A stretch of 64,000 bases of DNA from AWTP1-13 sp036280295 (GCA_036280295.1 DASURA010000070.1:1-64000), one strand, 5' to 3'. Counted from the first letter of the stretch, positions 16,059 to 24,669 are shown. Program-made: numbers and translations. Notes: a model not told the origin generated them from the letters alone.

Positions 16059-17954
16059 ATGACCGACCGCGCAGCGTCTTCCTCCAGCATGGCGTCAGCC
16101 CTGGTGCAGCCTGATGTTGGCGCACCGGGCTCAATGGCTCCGAGCGCCGCACCGGCGACAGGAGCGCCGAACTGCCAAGTGGTCGGCAAGGACTGGCTGC
16201 GCCGCGAATTCCCGCGTGGCCGCGATGACGACCCATCGGAGCGGTGGGCGGAGGGGCTCGACCGCGCACTCAACTATGCCCTTTCGCGCGTTACGCTCGG
16301 CTTGTCGCCGGCGTCCGTCGCGGAAGCCTATTTCGACTGGTTGGTTCACCTGACAGCAGCGCCGGGCAAGCAGCTGCAGCTCTGTCAGAAAGCATTGCGC
16401 AAGACGCTCCGGTTCTGGCACTACGCGGCCACCCGCGCGCTGACGGAGCAGGCTGGTGTCCGCTGCATCGAGCCGTTGCCGCACGACAAGCGCTTCCTGG
16501 CCGACGTTTGGCATGTCTGGCCCTATAACGTCATCCATCAGGCGTTCCTGCTGCAACAGCAGTGGTGGCACAATGCCACCACTGGCGTCCCCGGCGTCAC
16601 CCTGCAGCACGAGCGCCAGGTCGAGTTCGCTACCCGCCAGCTCCTCGACGTGCTGTCACCCGCGAACTTCGTGCTCACCAACCCGCAGGTCGCGCAGCGG
16701 ACCTACGCCGAAGGCGGACAAAACCTGGTCCGCGGCTTCTGGAATTTCGTCGAGGACTGGGAGCGCGTCGTCAACGGGCGCAAGCCCGTGGGCGCGGACG
16801 CCTTCAAGGTGGGTGACAACCTGGGGGTCACGCCCGGCAAAGTGATCTTCCGCAACCGCCTGATCGAGCTCATCCAGTATACGCCCACCACTGACCAGGT
16901 GCGGCCCGAGCCGGTGTTGATCGTGCCGGCGTGGATCATGAAGTACTACATCCTCGATCTCACCCCGGAGCAGTCGCTGGTGAAATACCTGGTGGACCGC
17001 GGTTTTACGGTGTTCATCATCTCCTGGAGGAATCCTGGCCCCGAGGACCGCGACCTGTCGCTCAACGACTACCGGGTGCTCGGCATCGGCAGCGCCCTCG
17101 AGGTGGTGCAACGCGTTGTGCCGGACGCGCCCGTGCACGGCGTGGGCTATTGCTTGGGCGGCACCCTGCTCGCCATCGCTGCGGCAGAGCTCGCGGGTCG
17201 AGGCCGCGACCGCTTCAAGACAGTCACGTTCCTTGCGGCGCAAGTCGATTTTGAGGAGGCCGGCGAGCTCACGCTGTTCATCAATGAGAGCCAGGTCACG
17301 TTTTTGGAGGACATGATGTGGCAGCAGGGCGTGCTCGATGCCAACCAGATGGCAGGCGCCTTCCAGATCCTGCACTCGAACGACCTGATCTGGTCGCGGG
17401 TGATCCACGACTATCTGATGGGCGAGCGCACGCCGATGTTCGATCTGATGGCCTGGAACGCCGATTCAACGCGCATGCCCTACCGCATGCACTCTGAGTA
17501 CTTGCGCCAGTTGTTCCTCGACAACGATCTGGCCGAGGGCCGCTATCGCGTGGACGGGCGGCCAGTCGCGCTCACGGACATCAAGGCCCCGGTGTTCGCC
17601 GTCGGCACCGAGACAGATCACGTGGCCCCTTGGCACTCCGTGTTCAAGCTGCATCTGCTGCTCGACACCCACGTGACGTTCCTGCTGACCAGCGGGGGGC
17701 ACAACGCGGGCATTGTGTCGGAGCCGGCTCGATCTGACCGGCATTACCGTGTGCGCGAGAGGAGTGAGCAGGATCCCTATCTCGATCCCGATGCCTGGGT
17801 ACGCGAGACACCCGCTATGCAGGGCTCGTGGTGGCCGGCGTGGGTTCGCTGGCTCGCCGAGCGGTCGGGCGCACCGGTGACCGCCCCAGCGCTGGGCGGA
17901 ACGCGTGTGCCGCCACTGGCCGATGCACCAGGCACGTACGTGCTCGAACCATAG
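16059..17954 (+). CDS. phaC: poly(3-hydroxyalkanoate) synthase, PhaC type
   Basis: 631 aa from ATG 16059. The PhaC N-terminal domain (WHVWPYNVIHQAFLLQQQWW) is followed by an alpha/beta hydrolase domain. The lipase-like box is GYCLGG with the catalytic Cys365; a TETDHVAPW loop gives the Asp and SGGHNAGIVSEP the His. It polymerises hydroxyacyl-CoA into storage polyester at the granule surface. An in-frame ATG at 16017 would leave only 18 bp after the FixK-type box, so 16059 (box 60 bp upstream) is preferred. No phaA, phaB or phaP gene is near. The long N-terminal Ala/Pro/Ser segment is atypical. Class I is likely from length, and its substrate length preference is open. Confidence 0.88.
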   Translation: MTDRAASSSSMASALVQPDVGAPGSMAPSAAPATGAPNCQVVGKDWLRREFPRGRDDDPSERWAEGLDRALNYALSRVTLGLSPASVAEAYFDWLVHLTAAPGKQLQLCQKALRKTLRFWHYAATRALTEQAGVRCIEPLPHDKRFLADVWHVWPYNVIHQAFLLQQQWWHNATTGVPGVTLQHERQVEFATRQLLDVLSPANFVLTNPQVAQRTYAEGGQNLVRGFWNFVEDWERVVNGRKPVGADAFKVGDNLGVTPGKVIFRNRLIELIQYTPTTDQVRPEPVLIVPAWIMKYYILDLTPEQSLVKYLVDRGFTVFIISWRNPGPEDRDLSLNDYRVLGIGSALEVVQRVVPDAPVHGVGYCLGGTLLAIAAAELAGRGRDRFKTVTFLAAQVDFEEAGELTLFINESQVTFLEDMMWQQGVLDANQMAGAFQILHSNDLIWSRVIHDYLMGERTPMFDLMAWNADSTRMPYRMHSEYLRQLFLDNDLAEGRYRVDGRPVALTDIKAPVFAVGTETDHVAPWHSVFKLHLLLDTHVTFLLTSGGHNAGIVSEPARSDRHYRVRERSEQDPYLDPDAWVRETPAMQGSWWPAWVRWLAERSGAPVTAPALGGTRVPPLADAPGTYVLEP

Positions 17955-18009
17955 TATGCGGGAGCCAGGACGCGTTTAGAGTTTGCCGCCACAAGAAGGA
18001 AGTCCAGTC

Positions 18010-18459
18010 ATGAAAGCGATCCGTACCTGGGTACTTATTGCCGATGCCGCTCGTGCCCGTGTGTTCGAGACGACGGGTAAAGGCACGGGCCTGACTGTGG
18101 TCGCGGATATGGCGCTTGACGCCGAGCTGAACCCAAGCCACATGCTGGGTACGGACCGGCCGGGACGCACCTTCGAGTCAGTCGGCAGTACACGGCACGC
18201 CCTGGAGAGCTCGTCGGACCCACACCGCGAGCAGAAGCGCATGTTCGCCCAGCGCATTGCGCAAGCCCTCCACGCACGGCAGGTTGCGAGCAGCTTTGAT
18301 CGGCTGGTGGTCGTGGCGCCGGCAACAACAATGGGCGACTTACGCACTGCCCTTTCGGACAAGGTCAAGGCGGCGGTCATTGCGGAGCTGGTAGCGGACC
18401 TGACGAATACGCCGGCACGCGAACTCCCGGCACATCTGGCAGCGCATATCACGCTGTAG
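18010..18459 (+). CDS. host attachment protein family (AtsA-like)
   Basis: 149 aa. It matches the family named after a plant-attachment protein: WVLIADAARARVFE at the start, AQRIAQALHARQVASSFDRLVVVAPA in the middle and a C-terminal ELPAHLAAHI. The ATG at 18010 has AGGAAG 8 nt upstream. It follows phaC by 55 bp and may be co-transcribed with it. The fold resembles release-factor eRF1 domain 3-like proteins, but the molecular function is not established. The cytoplasmic location is inferred from the lack of any signal peptide. Confidence 0.82.
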   Translation: MKAIRTWVLIADAARARVFETTGKGTGLTVVADMALDAELNPSHMLGTDRPGRTFESVGSTRHALESSSDPHREQKRMFAQRIAQALHARQVASSFDRLVVVAPATTMGDLRTALSDKVKAAVIAELVADLTNTPARELPAHLAAHITL

Positions 18460-18761
18460 TACCGTGCTCTAAGCTGAGCAGGTATCGCTGCGCGCTATGT
18501 GGAACCCTGCCTGGCATCGCTCTTACGCGGTGGCGGAACATCTGTTCAACACGACAGCGCGATGGCGGTGTCTGCGGCTGCAGCGAAATGCATGTCAGTC
18601 TCGTCTCACCGAGACGCGCGGCTATGCCTATCCAACACCGCTCGTTCCGACATCAACGACCTGCCGGCTCAGAAGCACCGAGACACCGAGATCGACGACC
18701 AGGTCCAGAAGCATGGTATAGGCCGTTACCCATGCCGTCTTCACCTGGAACGGAGACAACT

Positions 18762-19090
18762 CAAGATAGCCTGCAGGAGCCGTGGCAAGCCGCTCGCGCT
18801 CTATTTCTTCTCCGAAGACCGCGAGCGTCAGGAGCAGGTGCTGCGCCGGCTATCGTCCGGCGGAGCCTGCATCAATGACACATTCGCGCAGTTGGTGAAC
18901 CTGCGCTTGCCATTTGGCGGCGTGGGGGACAGCGGCATGGGCTCCTACCATGGTCGGGCCGGCTTCAAACTTTTTCCCACAGCAAGAGCGTGGTGAAACG
19001 GTCGACCTGGATCGACCCCGCCATGAAGTATCCGCCCTACCGGACCCCACTATCGATCCTGCGCCGAGTGATACCGCTGATCTCGTAGCT
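18762..19090 (+). pseudogene. aldehyde dehydrogenase C-terminal remnant
   Basis: Encodes RGKPLALYFFSEDRERQEQV, SSGGACINDTFAQLVN and LPFGGVGDSGMGSYHGRAGF, the last 70 residues of a coniferyl-aldehyde or fatty-aldehyde dehydrogenase. A frame change near 18978 gives SKSVVKRSTWIDPAMKYPPY and the normal C-terminus up to the stop at 19090. The nucleotide-binding and catalytic parts are absent. The 18480-18760 stretch ahead of it has no recognisable coding content. Confidence 0.65.
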
Positions 19091-19386
19091 CTCAAGCCAA
19101 GCATCGAAGATTCTATCCGTCGAATGAGAGGTGACCGGGCGTCGCGACGTCCGGCTCGGGTGATGGAACGACACGACGGAGGCGCGCTGAAAGCGCTGGA
19201 GACAGGGTAACTAGAGCATCAAACTACGCAGAAGAGAACGGCGTGTGCGCACTATCGTCGTTAGCGATACCTGCGATTGGTCCTGCGGACTAACCTCAAG
19301 AGCTCCATCGAGCCCGTTGAACCGGTCACAAGCGCGGAAGGCGGCAGCGGATCTCCATGGCCGCCGCTTCCGTCATGCCCGAATTC
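19091..19386. other. gap without a supported gene
   Basis: About 300 bp between the aldehyde dehydrogenase remnant and the end of the Hsp20 gene. I see no conserved frame, FixK-type box or hairpin in it. Confidence 0.4.
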
Positions 19387-19872
19387 TCAGGTCTTCTTGA
19401 TCTCGATATTCCGTTGAACCTTGACTGCTTCGGGCTTCTTCGCCGCCGTGACGGTGAGCACGCCCTTGTCGAACTTGGCCTCGACCTTGGCATCATCGAC
19501 GGTGTCTGGCAGGCGGATCGAGCGCTCGAAGCTGCCGAAACTGCGCTCGGAAAGGTGATAGTTCTCCGCTTTCTCCTCTTTCTCCTGCTTCTTTTCCCCT
19601 TTGATGGTCAGCACGCCGTTAGCGAGCGTGACGGAGACATCCTTCTCGTCCACGCCGGGCAGCTCGGCTTCGACGACGATCGAGTTGGTGTTATCGCGCA
19701 CGTCGAGATCGGGCACCGTGACGCCCTCGCGGTGGAACGGAGTCGGCCAGCGCGGCCAGCCATCCTCGAAGCGCGCGAACATGCGATCCATCTCGTCACG
19801 CATGGTGCTGAAGATGTCCCGAGGGCGTGACGGCGTTACCTCCGCGGACCTGGTGATCTCGGTCTTGGGCAT
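19387..19872 (-). CDS. Hsp20 / alpha-crystallin small heat shock protein
   Basis: 161 aa. The N-terminal arm (RDIFSTMRDEMDRMFARFEDGW) resembles other alphaproteobacterial Hsp20s. The crystallin domain contains VEAELPGVDEKDVSVTLANG, IKGEKK, SERSFGSFERSIRLPD and GVLTVTAAKK. The ATG at 19872 has AAAGG upstream; the longer frame from 20073 lacks homology. A FixK-type box at 20097 is 224 bp away and may instead serve the plus-strand remnant. It is a second, clearly distinct Hsp20 of the island: it keeps the Hsp16-like MDRMF arm that the copy at 12698 lacks. Confidence 0.9.
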   Translation of the reverse strand: MPKTEITRSAEVTPSRPRDIFSTMRDEMDRMFARFEDGWPRWPTPFHREGVTVPDLDVRDNTNSIVVEAELPGVDEKDVSVTLANGVLTIKGEKKQEKEEKAENYHLSERSFGSFERSIRLPDTVDDAKVEAKFDKGVLTVTAAKKPEAVKVQRNIEIKKT

Positions 19873-20096
19873 GATTGGAACCTTTCTGGTTAGACTGGAG
19901 GGACTTTCCTCCGTTTGGCTCTGTAGCGAGCTGACTGGGGGGCGCATTGATGCAAAACAACCGCGGGCGCCACGGCCGAAACGTGCATCACAGCGGGCGC
20001 GACGGCGACTCCACGCGCTTGCGAGCACGACCGAGATCGATACCGCGCCACGGCACGGCCGCCATGATTGCACGGGACAACCGTCGGCTTGAGCGT

Positions 20097-20110
20097 TTGA
20101 CCGGAATCAA
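20097..20110. promoter_or_regulatory. FixK/FNR-type box TTGACCGGAATCAA
   Basis: 36 bp before the start of a truncated FAD oxidoreductase and 224 bp upstream of the divergent Hsp20 gene. Confidence 0.7.
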
Positions 20111-20146
20111 AGCGTGGTGCCCTTTTTGACGGGCATTTTGCATTCC

Positions 20147-20395
20147 ATGAGCAAGTCAGACAGCTTCGATGCGGGTGTGATCGGCTCGGGCCTCGGAGGC
20201 CTCACCGCCGCGGCGCTGCTGGCCAAGTCCGGATTGAATGTGTGCGTGCTGGAGCGCAACGCCAGTCCCGGGGGTGCCGCTTCCGTCTTCGAGTTTGGCG
20301 GGCTCACCAATCCGCGCGACCCCGGCGGCCCCAAGCACCAGGTCTTGAAGAAGCTGGGATCCTCGATGAGATCGAATGGGTGCCCGTCTCGCCGT
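20147..20395 (+). pseudogene. CrtI/phytoene-desaturase-like FAD oxidoreductase, N-terminal fragment
   Basis: The ATG at 20147 opens DAGVIGSGLGGLTAAALLA, an FAD dinucleotide-binding motif, then NVCVLERNASPGGAAS, typical of CrtI-like flavoproteins. After DPGGPKHQVLKKLG the frame shifts once (ILDEIEWVPVS continues in another frame) and homology stops near 20395. A piece that fits the following part of such a protein is at 35060-35497. The family covers carotenoid desaturases and retinol-saturase-like proteins; the exact member is not known. Confidence 0.6.
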
Positions 20396-20495
20396 TCCGA
20401 ACAAGCGGGGCCACCTCACTGCTCGCAGCACCGGGACCAGCAGCACCGCACATGAGAGCAAGGCAGCGAGGATGTGAGAGCGCATGGCCGTCTCC

Positions 20496-20942
20496 CTAGC
20501 TCGACGAGCGGCAGATCAGGACCGGCACAAGGTTCAGTGTCACCACTCTCGAAGCCACGCTGCCGAGCAGAAACCTGGCAAGTCCGCGGCGCCCGTGCGA
20601 GGCCATGACGACCACGTCGCATCCGTTGTCTTTCGCGGCGGCAATGATGCCTTCGTCGGGAAAACGATCCTTCACGTGCACGGTCTTGCACCGAATCCCC
20701 GCGGATTTCGCCATTGCCACGATACGGGCGAGGATGGTGGTGGCCGTTTCGATCGCGCTATTTTCGTACACTGCGCGCGCGAATCCAAACGCCGCCTCGC
20801 CGGTCACCACGGCATTCCAAGGCTCCGTTACTGTGACGACCGTCAATTTCGCGTCGAGCACCCTGGCCAGCTCGATGCCTTGCGATGCGGCACTCTCGGC
20901 CAACTCCGACCCATCGGTGGCTATCAGCATGTTCTTGAACAC
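20496..20942 (-). CDS. universal stress protein (UspA domain)
   Basis: 148 aa from a GTG at 20942, preceded by GGAGAGCACC; a TTG at 20954 is a weaker alternative. It begins FKNMLIATDGSELAE and ends MASHGRRG...LGSVASRVV and PVLICRSSS. It has a slightly different middle (FARAVYENSAIETATTILA) from the two closest paralogues. It lies 46 bp downstream of the Usp gene at 20989-21435 on the same strand, so the pair is probably one operon driven from the box at 21497. Confidence 0.88.
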   Translation of the reverse strand: MFKNMLIATDGSELAESAASQGIELARVLDAKLTVVTVTEPWNAVVTGEAAFGFARAVYENSAIETATTILARIVAMAKSAGIRCKTVHVKDRFPDEGIIAAAKDNGCDVVVMASHGRRGLARFLLGSVASRVVTLNLVPVLICRSSS

Positions 20943-20988
20943 GGTGCTCTCCAATCCTGTGAGCGCGACGCGTGACGCTTGGGACGAA

Positions 20989-21435
20989 CTAGCGACAGAC
21001 GAGCACTGGCACCGGGCTGAGGGTCACGACCCTGTTAGCCTGGCTGCCGATGAGCAGCTTCGCTAGTCCGCGGCGGCCATGCGACGCCATCACGATGAGA
21101 TCGCACATCTGCACTTGGGCCGCCTCGATGATGCCCTCGGCCGGATGGCGGTCCTTGACGTGGATGGTGGCGCACTCGACCTCAAGCTTCTTCGCCTTCG
21201 CGCCGACGGACGACAGGATGCGGTCCGCTGCAGCAGCCGTGTGCTCCTCGTAGTCGGCGATCGGATTGCGCATCTTCGCCTCAGCACTTGCTGCCATGGA
21301 GAGCGCATCCCACGGCTCGGTCACGGTGACGGCCGTAGCTTTCGCGTTCAAAGCCCTAGCAAGTGTAAGACCCTGGACGACCGCCCTGTCGGCCAGCTCT
21401 GATCCGTCTGTGGCAATCAGGATATGCTGAAACAT
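20989..21435 (-). CDS. universal stress protein (UspA domain)
   Basis: 148 aa, MFQHILIATDGSELADRA at the start and MASHGRRG...IGSQANRVV with PVPVLVCR at the end, the ATP-binding Usp signature. It is strikingly like the Usp at 12057-12503 (shared AVTVTE-WDALS, ATIHVK-RHPAEGIIE-A), pointing to duplication within the island. The FixK-type box at 21497 is 61 bp upstream, the most common spacing in this window. It probably leads a two-gene operon with the next Usp. Confidence 0.9.
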   Translation of the reverse strand: MFQHILIATDGSELADRAVVQGLTLARALNAKATAVTVTEPWDALSMAASAEAKMRNPIADYEEHTAAAADRILSSVGAKAKKLEVECATIHVKDRHPAEGIIEAAQVQMCDLIVMASHGRRGLAKLLIGSQANRVVTLSPVPVLVCR

Positions 21436-21496
21436 GATGAACTCCGGCTCTTACGGGTGGCAGCATCATAGATGGTGCTGGGACACGCCTACGGCC

Positions 21497-21510
21497 TTGA
21501 TCCGCGTCAA
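21497..21510. promoter_or_regulatory. FixK/FNR-type box TTGATCCGCGTCAA
   Basis: 61 bp upstream of the Usp start at 21435. The identical 14 bases recur at 36119-36132. Confidence 0.8.
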
Positions 21511-21596
21511 GAGCACGGTCAGATGCTGGTTGCGAACTGGCTCAGAGCATCGGCTAAGGCCGCTGGCGCAGACGGCTCCTATCGCCATCGAAGACT

Positions 21597-21610
21597 TTGA
21601 GCCTGGTCAA
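21597..21610. promoter_or_regulatory. FixK/FNR-type box TTGAGCCTGGTCAA
   Basis: 96 bp upstream of the ribosome hibernation factor gene at 21707. One half-site keeps TTGA and the other TCAA. Confidence 0.7.
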
Positions 21611-21706
21611 TGCTCACTACCGCACGGGAATAGAAGGCTGACTGCGTGGCGGCTAGCTCTGAAACCCAGTGTCTTAGTCCCTGAAACCTGAGACGAGGTC
21701 CGGACG

Positions 21707-21988
21707 ATGCAAGTGCCCCTCCAGGTCGTCTTCGAGCACATCGACCATTCCGATGCGCTCGAAGCAGCGGTTCGCAAGGAAGCGCGGAAGCTCGAGCGCT
21801 TCTATGATCGCATCACGTCGACCCGCGTGGTGATTGCCCGTTCCCAGCATCGCCACCACAAGGGTAACACGTATTGCGTGCGCATCCATGTCGAGATGCC
21901 GGGCGGCAAGCGCGTTGACCTCACGCGCGACCCTGCCGAGACCGGGCGGCACGAGGATGCCTACGTTACGATCCGGGATGCGTTTTGA
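21707..21988 (+). CDS. ribosome hibernation promoting factor (HPF/RaiA), C-terminally frameshifted
   Basis: 93 aa. The whole S30AE-type fold is readable: VFEHIDHSDALEAAVRKEA, KLERFYDRITSTRVVIAR and TRDPAETGRHEDAYVTIRDAF. The reading frame stops at 21988, but one base later the next helix continues in another frame (DAAGRQLQDQARML), followed by VKSHEKRLHGYAA after a second shift, as expected in longer family members with a C-terminal extension. A run of four T residues at 21983-21986 may be the slip site. HPF binds the decoding centre and stores ribosomes. The core may still work, but the truncation makes this uncertain. A second HPF, complete, is at 58386. Confidence 0.75.
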   Translation: MQVPLQVVFEHIDHSDALEAAVRKEARKLERFYDRITSTRVVIARSQHRHHKGNTYCVRIHVEMPGGKRVDLTRDPAETGRHEDAYVTIRDAF

Positions 21989-22181
21989 TGCGGCGGGCCG
22001 TCAACTGCAGGATCAGGCGCGCATGCTCGATGGAAGGTGAAATCGCACGAAAAGCGACTGCACGGATATGCTGCTGCAGGGAACACGCTACGAAGCCTAA
22101 AGGTCCAGCTCGCTGAGGATCCTCGACCGAGCCATTCCTGGCGAGCGGCGATGGTCGGTGTTGCACGGAGGCCGGCCCGAG

Positions 22182-22334
22182 ATGCTCGATCACATCCTGG
22201 CGAGCCAGAACCTGTCCGGTCGTCTCTTAGGCATCGAGGCGTACAACGAATGTCTTGGCGATGAGATGCTGGTCGCCGGCGCCATCGTGGGCTCCTCGCA
22301 CGCAGCAGTCGTTGCCGAGTTCGCGCTGGACTGA
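22182..22334 (+). CDS. unrecognised 50-residue open frame, possibly a remnant
   Basis: Reads MLDHILASQNLSGRLLGIEA, then EMLVAGAIVGSSHAAVVAEF. Composition is protein-like and it ends at a proper stop, but I cannot assign it. It lies between the decayed end of the HPF gene and a FixK-type box, so it is probably the tail of a lost gene. Confidence 0.25.
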   Translation: MLDHILASQNLSGRLLGIEAYNECLGDEMLVAGAIVGSSHAAVVAEFALD

Positions 22335-22386
22335 GCAGGCGGCGAGCGTGCCTGGCAGTATCCCGCCTTTTGCGCCTAGAGGGCAC

Positions 22387-22400
22387 TTGATATGCATCAA
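22387..22400. promoter_or_regulatory. FixK/FNR-type box TTGATATGCATCAA (perfect palindrome)
   Basis: Fully symmetrical 14-bp palindrome, 75 bp upstream of a truncated Usp gene at 22476. Confidence 0.78.
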
Positions 22401-22475
22401 CGCCTGTCAGGCTCGCATTCGCCAGAGTTTGGCGAGGAGCCAAACCACGAGGTCTTCTGTACCGCGAGGCAGGCG

Positions 22476-22748
22476 ATGACCTACAGGACCATACTTGTTC
22501 ACTGCAACGACAAGAAGCGCATCGGCCGAATTGTCGGCGCTGCCGTCGAATTGGCGGAGCAATCCCAGGCGCATGTCGTGGGCCTGTCGATCTCTCCGCC
22601 ATTCCTGGTGATTCCCGCCGGGATGCCCGGCACTCCCGATACCCTGGCGCTTGACGAGCGCGCCCAAGTCTATCGGGGCGGGGACCGCTTCTGTCACGCG
22701 CTGCGGATGCCTATGCAGCCGGCGCCGAGCCCGTCGCAGTCGAGGTGA
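22476..22748 (+). pseudogene. universal stress protein, N-terminal domain only
   Basis: ATG at 22476: MTYRTILVHCNDKKRIGRIV, then VELAEQSQAHVVGLSISPP, as in the two-domain Usp family also seen at 25448-26284. After about 65 residues the homology ends in a Pro/Arg-rich tail. The remaining roughly 200 residues of such a protein are missing. It has its own FixK-type box, so the promoter outlived the gene. Confidence 0.6.
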
Positions 22749-22800
22749 CGGCCCTCGGGGCCAAAGGCCAATGACCCGGCCATCGTAAGAGAGATTGAAC

Positions 22801-23259
22801 ATGTACAAGCACATCCTGCTGCCCATCGATGGTTCCGAGCTTTCGCTGCGCGCTGCACGACGTGGAATTGAGCTCGCCAAGGCCGTCAACGCCCGGGTCA
22901 CGGCAATCATGGTCACCACGCCGTGGGCGACACAGTTTGCCAGGGAACCGGCGGTCTTGGTGCCTGGCGCGGTCGTGCCTGAGACCGAGTACGATCTCAG
23001 GACCGAGCAGGCGGCCTGCAACTGCCTTCGCGTCGCGAAGGATGAAGCGAGGAGCGTCGGCGTTCCAGCGAAGGCACTGCACGTGCGGCACCGAGATCCG
23101 TATGTCGCTATTCTCGACGCCGCCCGCAGCGAAGGCTGCGATCTCATCGTCATGGCCTCGCACGGCCGACGCGGCCTCGCCGGGCTTCTACTCGGCAGCG
23201 AGACAGTCAAGGTTCTGACGCACAGTGAAATACCGGTGCTCGTTTACCGACGCCCCTGA
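22801..23259 (+). CDS. universal stress protein (UspA domain)
   Basis: 152 aa, MYKHILLPIDGSELSLRAA at the start and MASHGRRG...LGSETVKVL with PVLVYRRP at the end. The ATG at 22801 matches the conserved first strand; a TTG two codons earlier is unlikely. It differs from the Usp pairs elsewhere by the middle part (REPAVLVPGAVVPETEYD). No box lies directly before it; transcription may come from the box at 22387 through the truncated Usp. Confidence 0.88.
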   Translation: MYKHILLPIDGSELSLRAARRGIELAKAVNARVTAIMVTTPWATQFAREPAVLVPGAVVPETEYDLRTEQAACNCLRVAKDEARSVGVPAKALHVRHRDPYVAILDAARSEGCDLIVMASHGRRGLAGLLLGSETVKVLTHSEIPVLVYRRP

Positions 23260-23355
23260 ATAGGATTGGACCCGGTTCCACTGATGACACGCCGAAGGCG
23301 GCTTTGACGACGATCGCCGCACATCGCCTCTGAGCTCGCGAAGGAGACTGCATCC

Positions 23356-23746
23356 ATGAAGAAGACCGAGGCTGAGAAGCTGCTGCGCCGCGTGCGGCTT
23401 GGCGCGCGATCATGAGTTCCCGGAGGGCAGCAGGGAGCGGGGCTACGATTTCCTCGCGCCGCTCGACGCCAAAGGACACATCGTGCTCGGGGCGTGGAAG
23501 GAGCTGAAGGACCGCTGCCGCGTGCGCCGCTTCTGGGCGCACCAGCCGAAGGAGGTGGCCCATCTCGTTCACAAGTCAGGCGGTGTGTGGGCGTTCCACT
23601 ACGATATCCATGGCGATTCACGCCAGGATGAGAGCGGATTCCGCTTCGAGCGGCACGCCTTCAGCCCCGGCGAGTACGTGTCTATCAAAGAGCAGGATGA
23701 GATGCTGCGCACGTTCCGGGTGGTCTCGGTGCGCGAGGTTGATTAG
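23356..23746 (+). pseudogene. conserved hypothetical protein, frameshifted near the start
   Basis: The ATG at 23356 (MKKTEAEKLLRRVRL) has AAGGAG 12 nt upstream, but its frame stops at 23409. The next frame continues smoothly with ARDHEFPEGSRERGYDF, then VAHLVHKSGGVWAFHYDI and SIKEQDEMLRTFRVVSV to 23746. A single-base indel near 23400 separates the two parts, so either this is a recent pseudogene or a sequencing slip. The protein would be about 130 aa, charged and cytosolic. I do not recognise a named family. Confidence 0.55.
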
Positions 23747-23799
23747 ATGAAGATGTCCGCCCGTCATCCGCTCAGACTGGCGAACGCCTCGGCGACAAT

Positions 23800-24010
23800 C
23801 ACGCCGAGATCGACGAGCAGGAGCAAGAGACTGCTCGCCAGCCCCGCCCAACGGAGGCAGCCGTCAGCCCCATGAGCATGGCGGCGGCAGCGAATGCGAG
23901 AGGTGCGTGCATGCCGACGTGTGCGGCCGCGGCGCCGATGAGCGCGTAGGTTCCGGCGCCGATCGTAACGCCCATGCCGACAAGACCGCGTGGGGAAGCG
24001 TCAGGGCAGC
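23800..24010 (-). pseudogene. amino-acid permease (APC family) N-terminal fragment
   Basis: On the minus strand 24010 downward reads PRGLVGMGVTIGAGTYALIG, then AAAHVGMHAPLAFAAAAMLM and GLTAAS, the first two helices of an APC transporter including the GAGTY substrate motif. No start codon in a proper context and nothing after the second helix are left. Confidence 0.5.
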
Positions 24011-24137
24011 GCCTGAGGCCGTCCCTGTCGGTTCCACTGACCGAAACTGCGTCGTTTGCCGTGCCCTCGTCGGCACAGTTTCCCTCCCTGCGCGGTGTGA
24101 CCCCAGGCCCCGCTGGAGGAATCGGAGTTGGACGCCT

Positions 24138-24359
24138 CTAGCCTTCCTGCGACCTCGCGATCTCGTGGGTCTGGATGCCCCCGGAGGCGTAGCGCAGCAG
24201 TGCCGTGCAGATGGCCCGCTCCTCGGCCTCACCATCGGGCTCGACCAGCAGGAGCGCCCCTCCCTGCTCCAGGCAGCGGTGCAGCAGACGCGCGTGGCGC
24301 CGCACCGCCCAATCACGCATTCCGAGGAGGGCGCGTCGAACCTTGCTCCTGCCTGCCAT
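24138..24359 (-). CDS. small stress-associated protein, unassigned
   Basis: 73 aa, ATG at 24359. It reads HRCLEQGGALLLVEPDGEAE then RAICTALLRYASGGIQTHEI and ends ARSQEG. The pattern of a hydrophobic strand (GALLLVE) followed by an acidic helix and a His-containing strand looks like a compact alpha/beta domain of the general-stress type, but I cannot name it. An imperfect FixK-type box is 65 bp upstream, at the spacing common in this island, which supports a real gene. The ribosome site is weak. Confidence 0.4.
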   Translation of the reverse strand: MAGRSKVRRALLGMRDWAVRRHARLLHRCLEQGGALLLVEPDGEAEERAICTALLRYASGGIQTHEIARSQEG

Positions 24360-24424
24360 GGGATCTCAGCCGTGGGGCTCATCATAGCCCGATACAATCG
24401 TTGGTTTTGCCGCGGCCTTGCGTC

Positions 24425-24438
24425 TTGACATGGATCAG
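24425..24438. promoter_or_regulatory. imperfect FixK/FNR-type box TTGACATGGATCAG
   Basis: One base short of TTGA-N6-TCAA. It is 65 bp upstream of the minus-strand small gene at 24359 and 231 bp before the response regulator gene. Confidence 0.5.
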
Positions 24439-24669
24439 TCCGGTCGACATGGGACATTGAACGTGGTCTTTTCAAACAACTGCGTAATTTGGGGGCCATT
24501 CCAGGGGGGAGGTCGCAGCCGCCAAGATCCTGGTGTTCGTGGCCCGTCGGCGACATTAAAACACCCCCTTGTGTTGCGACGATCTTTGCCCTGTCATGCT
24601 ATGTAAGGAAGTGTCGGCCGATCGCGTTCGCGCCCGCCGCAGGCGGGCTCCACCGCAATGTGAATCGCT

